Below, one piece after another: positions 59,697-64,000 of a DNA stretch of 64,000 nucleotides; the stretch's first letter is position 1, and every line of letters starts with the position of its first letter. The notes beneath the pieces were generated by a model that was not told where the DNA came from, searched no databases, and worked only from the letters and a program-made list of their open reading frames with translations. A program made the position numbers and the translations under genes. Source of the stretch: Planosporangium spinosum (GTDB lineage: Bacteria; Actinomycetota; Actinomycetes; Mycobacteriales; Micromonosporaceae); assembly GCF_049999945.1 (NCBI RefSeq), contig NZ_JBLYUB010000012.1, forward strand, positions 62,001 to 126,000, read 5' to 3'.

Positions 59697-60961
59697 CCAC
59701 GGAGACGGTGTTCACGTACGGCACGCCGGAGCTGAAGGTCGGCGCCGGCGCCGCCGACGAGATCGGCTTTGACCTCACCCGGTACGGTGTGCGCCGCGTC
59801 CTCGTCGTCACCGACCCCGGGGTCGCGGCCACCGGCGCGCCGCAGCGGGTGGCCGACGCGATCCGCCGCTACGGCATCGAGGTGGAGGTCAGCGCCTCGG
59901 CGCACGTCGAACCGACCGACGCGTCCCTGCGGCAGGCCATCGAGACGGCGCGCGCGACGGGGCCGTGGGACGCCTTCGTGGCCGTCGGCGGCGGATCGAG
60001 CATCGACACCGCGAAGGCGGTCAACCTGCTCACCACCAACCCGGGCGACCTGATGGACTACGTCAACGCGCCGGTCGGCGGCGGGCGGGCGCCGTCGAAT
60101 CCGCTCAAGCCGCTGGTCGCGGTCCCGACCACCACCGGTACCGGCTCCGAGAGCACCACGATCTGCGTGCTCGACGTCCTGGACCTGAAGGTCAAGACCG
60201 GCATCAGCCATGCCCGACTGCGCCCCACGCTGGCGGTGGTGGATCCGCTGCTGACGATGTCCCAGCCGGCCGGTGTCACGGCCGCGAGCGGCATGGACAT
60301 CCTCTGCCACGCCCTGGAGAGCTACACGGCGAAGCCGTACACGTCGTTCGCGCGCAAGGCGCCGGAGGAGCGGGTGCCGTACTGCGGCGCGAACCCGGTG
60401 TCCGACATGTGGTCGGAGAAGGCGCTGGAACTGCTCGCCCGGTCGTTCCGGACCGCGGTGGCCGATGGCGACGACCTCGCCGCGCGCACCGACATGGCGC
60501 TGGCGGCGACGTTCGCCGGAATGGGCTTCGGCAACGCGGGGGTACACCTCCCGCACGCCAACGCGTACCCGATCGCGGGCGGGGTGCGCGACTACCACCC
60601 GGCGGGCTACCCGGACGCCGAGCCGCTGGTGCCGCACGGAATGGCGGTGTCGCTCACCGCGCCGGAGGCGTTCCGGTTCACCTTCGGCGCCTGCCCCGAC
60701 CGCCACGTCCGGGCCGCCGAACTGCTCGCGCCGGGCAGCGCGACCGGTGAGCCGGCCGAGCGGCTACCGGCCGCGCTGATCGCACTGATGCGCGACATCG
60801 GGATTCCGAACGGCATCGGCGCCGTCGGGTACGCCGAGTCCGACGTGGACAGCCTGGTCGCCGGGGCGATGAAACAGCAGCGGCTGCTGGCGACCGCGCC
60901 GAGGCCGGCGACCTCCGACGACGTCGCGGGCATCTTCGTCCGCTCGCTCATCCTGTGGTGA
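59693..60961 (+). CDS. Iron-containing alcohol dehydrogenase, hydroxyacid-oxoacid transhydrogenase-like
   Basis: 422 residues of the Fe-ADH family, HOT (ADHFE1-like) branch. GGGSSIDTAKAVNLL binds the nucleotide, and PTTTGTGSESTT, GMDILCHALESYTAKPY and GVHLPHANAYPI hold the metal-ligand His residues. HOT enzymes move hydride between 4-hydroxybutyrate and 2-oxoglutarate without free NAD. ATGA overlap with the thioesterase suggests a joint role in short-chain hydroxyacid or acyl metabolism. Convergent with the Zn-type dehydrogenase, 11 bases apart. Confidence 0.9.
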   Translation: MTTETVFTYGTPELKVGAGAADEIGFDLTRYGVRRVLVVTDPGVAATGAPQRVADAIRRYGIEVEVSASAHVEPTDASLRQAIETARATGPWDAFVAVGGGSSIDTAKAVNLLTTNPGDLMDYVNAPVGGGRAPSNPLKPLVAVPTTTGTGSESTTICVLDVLDLKVKTGISHARLRPTLAVVDPLLTMSQPAGVTAASGMDILCHALESYTAKPYTSFARKAPEERVPYCGANPVSDMWSEKALELLARSFRTAVADGDDLAARTDMALAATFAGMGFGNAGVHLPHANAYPIAGGVRDYHPAGYPDAEPLVPHGMAVSLTAPEAFRFTFGACPDRHVRAAELLAPGSATGEPAERLPAALIALMRDIGIPNGIGAVGYAESDVDSLVAGAMKQQRLLATAPRPATSDDVAGIFVRSLILW

Positions 60962-60972
60962 GCGGTGTTCGC

Positions 60973-62178
60973 TCACCGCGGCGGGAACCGGCCGTCCCCT
61001 CCGTTGGGCGTGAACACCGCGCGTACGCAGCCGTCCTTCTTGTTCTTGAACAGGTCGTAGCCGCGGGCGCCCTCCTCCAGCCGCATCGGGTGCGTCATGA
61101 GGTGGGCGGCCTTGAACTCGCCGCGGGCCATCCGGTCGAGCAGCATCGGGATGTAGCGCTCCCCGTGCTGCTGTGCCGAGCGCATGGTCAGGCCCTTGTT
61201 CATCAGGGCACCCATCGGGAACTTGTCGATCCAGCCGGCGAAGACACCCAGGACGTACACCATGCCGCCCTTGCGGCAGGACATGATCGCCTGCCGTAGG
61301 GCGTGCGGCCGGTCGGTCTCCAGCACCCGGGTCTGCTGCTTGAGCTGCTCCCACCGGTACGCCACCGGGTGCGGGCTGTGCGCCTCCATCCCGACCGCCT
61401 CGATACAGACGTCCGGGCCCCGGCCGTCGGTGCGCTCGCGCAGTTCGCCGTCGATGTCGGTCTGCTCGTAGTTGAGGGTCTCGACACCGAGATGGTGGGC
61501 GGCCATGTCGAGCCGGTAGTCGAACCGGTCGATGACGATGACCCGGGACGCGCCGAGCAGCATCGCCGACTGGGCGGCCATCTGGCCCACGCCCCCGGCG
61601 CCCCAGACCGCCACCACGTCACCCTGCTTGACCTCGCCGAGGTCGGCACCCATGTAGCCGGTCGGCGCCGCGTCGGACGCGAACAGGGCGTCCGCGTCGT
61701 CGACGCCGTCGGGTACCCGGAAGGCGACCCGGTCGGCGTACGGCACCCGGACGTACTCGGCGTGGCTGCCCTTGAACCCGCCCATCGCGTGCGAGTACCC
61801 GAAGATGCCGGCGGGGCTCTGGCCCCACATGAGCTCCGGGATGCCGGGGTTGGTGTTGCCGTTGTCGCAGCAGGAGTACAGGCCCTGCTCGCAGTACCAG
61901 CACCGACCGCAGGCGATCACCGAGCAGATCACCACCCGGTCGCCGACGTTGTGCCGGCGGACCTCCGGGCCGGTCTCGACGACCTCGCCGAGGAACTCGT
62001 GGCCGATCACGTCCCCGGCCCGCATGGTCGGGATGTACCCGTCGACCAGGTGCAGGTCGGAGCCGCAGACCGAGCTGAGCCGCACCTTTATGATCATGTC
62101 CTGCCGGTTGAGGATCTGCGGGTCGGGGACCTCCTCGACCGCAAGCTCGTTGACGCCTTCCCAGCACAGTGCCTTCAC
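60973..62178 (-). CDS. Zinc-dependent alcohol dehydrogenase (formaldehyde-dehydrogenase-like)
   Basis: 401 residues, MDR superfamily. Catalytic zinc ligands in VCGSDLHLVDGY and GHEFLGEVVE, structural zinc Cys cluster CGRCWYCEQGLYSCC, and Rossmann loop WGAGGVGQMAAQSAMLLG are intact. The sequence is close to the glutathione-independent formaldehyde-dehydrogenase-like branch common in actinomycetes. GTG 62176-62178 after GGGGAGGGG. It overlaps the upstream gene by GTGA. Confidence 0.92.
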   Translation of the reverse strand: MKALCWEGVNELAVEEVPDPQILNRQDMIIKVRLSSVCGSDLHLVDGYIPTMRAGDVIGHEFLGEVVETGPEVRRHNVGDRVVICSVIACGRCWYCEQGLYSCCDNGNTNPGIPELMWGQSPAGIFGYSHAMGGFKGSHAEYVRVPYADRVAFRVPDGVDDADALFASDAAPTGYMGADLGEVKQGDVVAVWGAGGVGQMAAQSAMLLGASRVIVIDRFDYRLDMAAHHLGVETLNYEQTDIDGELRERTDGRGPDVCIEAVGMEAHSPHPVAYRWEQLKQQTRVLETDRPHALRQAIMSCRKGGMVYVLGVFAGWIDKFPMGALMNKGLTMRSAQQHGERYIPMLLDRMARGEFKAAHLMTHPMRLEEGARGYDLFKNKKDGCVRAVFTPNGGDGRFPPR

Positions 62179-62657
62179 AGCCGCCCCTCCCCTCGTGCCC
62201 GGCTGATCGCCATGTCCAGCGGCCGGCCGGTGAGCGTCCGTTTCGTCGCGCCTGGCTTGTCCGGCTGGAGAATCTCGCCGGTCTCGACGAGCATCTTCGA
62301 CTCCCGCAGGGCCCTGCGAACCGCGTAGACCGGGTCGGTGCCGGCGAACCGCGCGGTGATGCCCGCCGGCTCGCGGCGCAACCGCGCGGCCAGTGCCGTA
62401 CCGCGATCGCCGACGGCGCGGTTGACCTGGACCTCGACGTCGTCGCCGAGCTGCGCGATCGGCTCCGGCAGCCGACCACCCGGAGCGACCTGGTCGGGCG
62501 GGCGGTTGATCGTGACGACGTGCCAGCGCGGCCTCCGCCGGTCCTGGGCGATGCCGGCCATCGACCAGGGGTCGCGCCGGCGCGCGGACAGGACCCGGCC
62601 GACGACGATTCCGGCGACCACCGCCCCGGCGACGGCGCTCATCGTGGTCCGCTTCAT
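62175..62657 (-). CDS. Membrane-anchored small SRPBCC-like protein
   Basis: 160 residues. One N-terminal helix (MKRTTMSAVAGAVVAGIVVG) then RWHVVTINRPPDQVAPGG and LPEPIAQLGDDVEVQVNRAV, which I recall as the pattern of small SRPBCC-type partners encoded beside this dehydrogenase in actinomycetes. Its stop overlaps the dehydrogenase start (GTGA), so the two are coexpressed. Role unknown; perhaps membrane tethering of the enzyme. Confidence 0.65.
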   Translation of the reverse strand: MKRTTMSAVAGAVVAGIVVGRVLSARRRDPWSMAGIAQDRRRPRWHVVTINRPPDQVAPGGRLPEPIAQLGDDVEVQVNRAVGDRGTALAARLRREPAGITARFAGTDPVYAVRRALRESKMLVETGEILQPDKPGATKRTLTGRPLDMAISRARGEGRL

Positions 62658-63150
62658 GACTCACCTGCTTCTCGGGTGGGATATCCGGCGAGACGTGGAG
62701 CTTCCCGGCATCTCACCGCTCTAAACCGGCCCCAACCGCCGGAACCCGTGAGCCCGCCGGCGCGCACGCAGCGGCGCCCATATGGACGTTCGGACCGGTT
62801 CAACCGCTTTCGTTCGCCGCGCGGCCGGACACCTGACTGGCTAACATCTGGGACCAAGCACCAAGTTCCCTCCGAACTCCGTCGCTCGCCGTGCACATCT
62901 CGGCGCTCCTTCGGTCGCGAGACGCCCCAGGCACGGCCGTGCCCCATGGGCGGAGCACATCCGTGTCTCGCCGGCATCCACCCGCGATCCGTTGACCCGT
63001 TACCCACGTGCCGACGCACGCGCAACGCAGCAGATCCGACGCGACAACGCCGCTCGACTCCCCCGGTTCGTGGTGCTCGGGGAGCCGCCGCCGATGGTCG
63101 TGAGTGACGCTCCAGCACTCGTCATCGCTGACAACCCGGGAGGTCTGACG
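62658..63150. other. Upstream region of the spore-pigment-like cluster
   Basis: About 490 bases between divergent starts. Open frames here are low-complexity or antisense. The promoter of the cupin-ketosynthase operon should lie here; TTGACC at 62991-62996 is a possible -35 but no good -10 follows at the right distance. GAGTG/CACTC (about 63102-63120) is a small dyad. Confidence 0.35.
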
Positions 63151-63609
63151 ATGGACCGAACCACCCTTGTTCCGCCGGGTCCGGCCCCGGTACACGCCCG
63201 GCAGCCCGATCGGCCGATCGGGCTGGTGTCGGCCGGCGACGTGCCCGCCGACGTCCGGCGCGGCGGCGAAATCCGCACCCTGCTGAGTCCGAAGACGGTG
63301 GGGTCCACCTCGGGGTTCCTCGGCCGGGCGGACCTGGCACCGGGCGAGCGCATCGCCGAGCACTACCACCCGTACTCCGAGGAGTTCCTGTACCTGATGG
63401 AGGGCGAGCTCGTCGTCGACCTGGACGGCGAACCGCAGCCGCTGCGGCCGGGTGACGCGCTGCTGATTCCCCCCGGCACGCGGCACCGGCTGCGCAACAC
63501 CGGTTCGGTGCCGGTCCGGTGCGTGTTCCACCTCGGGCCGCTCGCCCCCCGGCCGGACCTCGGCCACGTCGACACCGAGACCGACGACGACTCGGGAAGT
63601 GCCCGGTGA
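63151..63609 (+). CDS. Cupin protein, WhiE ORFII-like
   Basis: 152 residues, single cupin barrel. Motif 1 GERIAEHYHPYSEEFLYLMEGEL contains the metal-ligand HxH and Glu; motif 2 PGDALLIPPGTRHRLRNTG the second His. In whiE-type spore-pigment clusters a cupin gene lies directly before the ketosynthase, as here. It is probably a cyclase- or oxygenase-type tailoring protein for the aromatic polyketide. GGGAGG precedes the ATG; its stop overlaps the ketosynthase GTG (GTGA). Confidence 0.87.
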   Translation: MDRTTLVPPGPAPVHARQPDRPIGLVSAGDVPADVRRGGEIRTLLSPKTVGSTSGFLGRADLAPGERIAEHYHPYSEEFLYLMEGELVVDLDGEPQPLRPGDALLIPPGTRHRLRNTGSVPVRCVFHLGPLAPRPDLGHVDTETDDDSGSAR

Positions 63610-64000
63610 CCCGGCGGGTCGCCGTGACCGGCGTCGGAGTGGTCGCCCCGGGTGGGATCGGGACCAAGGCCTTCTGGGAGCTGCTGACCGAGGGCCGTAC
63701 CGCCACCCGCCGCATCTCCCTGTTCGACCCGGCGCAGTTCCGGTCCCGGATCGCGGCCGAGTGTGACTTCGACCCGGCGGCCGAGGGGCTCACGGACGCC
63801 GAGGTGTACCGGCTCGACCGGCACATCCAGTTCGGACTGGTGGCCGCCCGGGAGGCGGTCGAGGACGCCGGCCTCACCGCGGACACGGCCGACGGCTGGC
63901 GGACCGGCGTCGTGATGGGCACGGCGGTCGGGTCGACCACCCGGCTGGAGGACGAGTACGTCGTCGTCTCGGACGCGGGGCGCACGTGGGTGGTCGACGC
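63606..64000 (+). CDS. Type II PKS ketosynthase alpha, N-terminal part
   Basis: First 131 codons of a beta-ketoacyl synthase, cut by the window edge before the active-site Cys. RRVAVTGVGVVAPGGIGTKAFW, GRTATRRISLFDPAQFRSRI and AECDFDPAAEGL match my memory of WhiE ORFIII-type spore-pigment ketosynthases more closely than antibiotic-type ones. It condenses malonyl units on an ACP with a chain-length-factor partner expected just beyond the edge. GTG start overlapping the cupin stop. Confidence 0.9.
   Translation, partial: MTRRVAVTGVGVVAPGGIGTKAFWELLTEGRTATRRISLFDPAQFRSRIAAECDFDPAAEGLTDAEVYRLDRHIQFGLVAAREAVEDAGLTADTADGWRTGVVMGTAVGSTTRLEDEYVVVSDAGRTWVVD

Noticed and set aside
63122..63985. Minus-strand open frame at the right edge
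   Set aside because: Antisense to the cupin and ketosynthase genes; Arg/Ser/Pro-rich shadow.

Overview
The window is very GC-rich, shows strong third-position G/C in its genes, uses GTG and TTG starts often, and many genes overlap by ATGA or GTGA. Mycothiol-type DinB, SepF, HelD, ROK, Rv1733c-like and whiE-type genes point to a filamentous, sporulating actinomycete. Interspersed GAGCGAAGCGAG elements make me favour Micromonosporaceae, but that is from memory and not proven here. I saw no rRNA, tRNA, CRISPR array, IS element or phage gene.

Layout. 1-2.4 kb: start of a DHA2-type MFS exporter behind a possible iron box, a dienelactone hydrolase and two small or unknown genes. 2.4-4.5 kb: P450, [3Fe-4S] ferredoxin and GNAT on the minus strand, closed by an 18-bp hairpin. 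4.6-12.3 kb: a xylose locus with xylA, a divergent ROK regulator, a binding protein/ATPase/permease importer and a second ROK protein. 12.3-21.2 kb: a molybdenum hydroxylase locus in the form II order S-L-M (AYRGAGR active-site loop) with its maturation set: nucleotidyltransferase, MoxR-type ATPase, VWA protein, XdhC and CoxG. 21.2-33.8 kb: Rv1733c-like protein, GH15 enzyme, APC-type permease and a kdp operon. KdpFABC looks intact. KdpD has lost its phospho-accepting His and other kinase motifs, and kdpE survives only as a frameshifted C-terminal scrap bridging kdpD to the permease.

34-46 kb: HelD-like helicase, a SepF-like protein, rhodanese, GlxA-type regulator, MDR-type oxidoreductase, L,D-transpeptidase, a Ser/Thr kinase and several small genes, two of them apparently broken. 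46-56.5 kb: metallo-beta-lactamase fold hydrolase, DinB, GH46 chitosanase with a clear promoter and terminator, EEP nuclease, dGTPase-like HD protein, a second DHA2 MFS and two adjacent secreted seven-repeat YVTN propellers. 56.5-64 kb: multicopper oxidase plus ABM monooxygenase, thioesterase plus Fe-type alcohol dehydrogenase, Zn-type dehydrogenase plus a membrane-anchored small protein, then a cupin and the first 131 codons of a ketosynthase alpha, the probable start of a whiE-like spore-pigment cluster that runs off the right edge.

The least explained features are: (1) two structured micro-ORF elements placed inside operons (xylG-xylH and coxS-coxL), each ending in ATGA overlap with the next gene; (2) the joint decay of KdpD catalysis and KdpE beside an intact potassium pump; (3) a perfectly complementary A-B-A'-B' fold between the sugar-binding-protein and ATPase genes. 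All calls come from reading the sequence; no database search was run.
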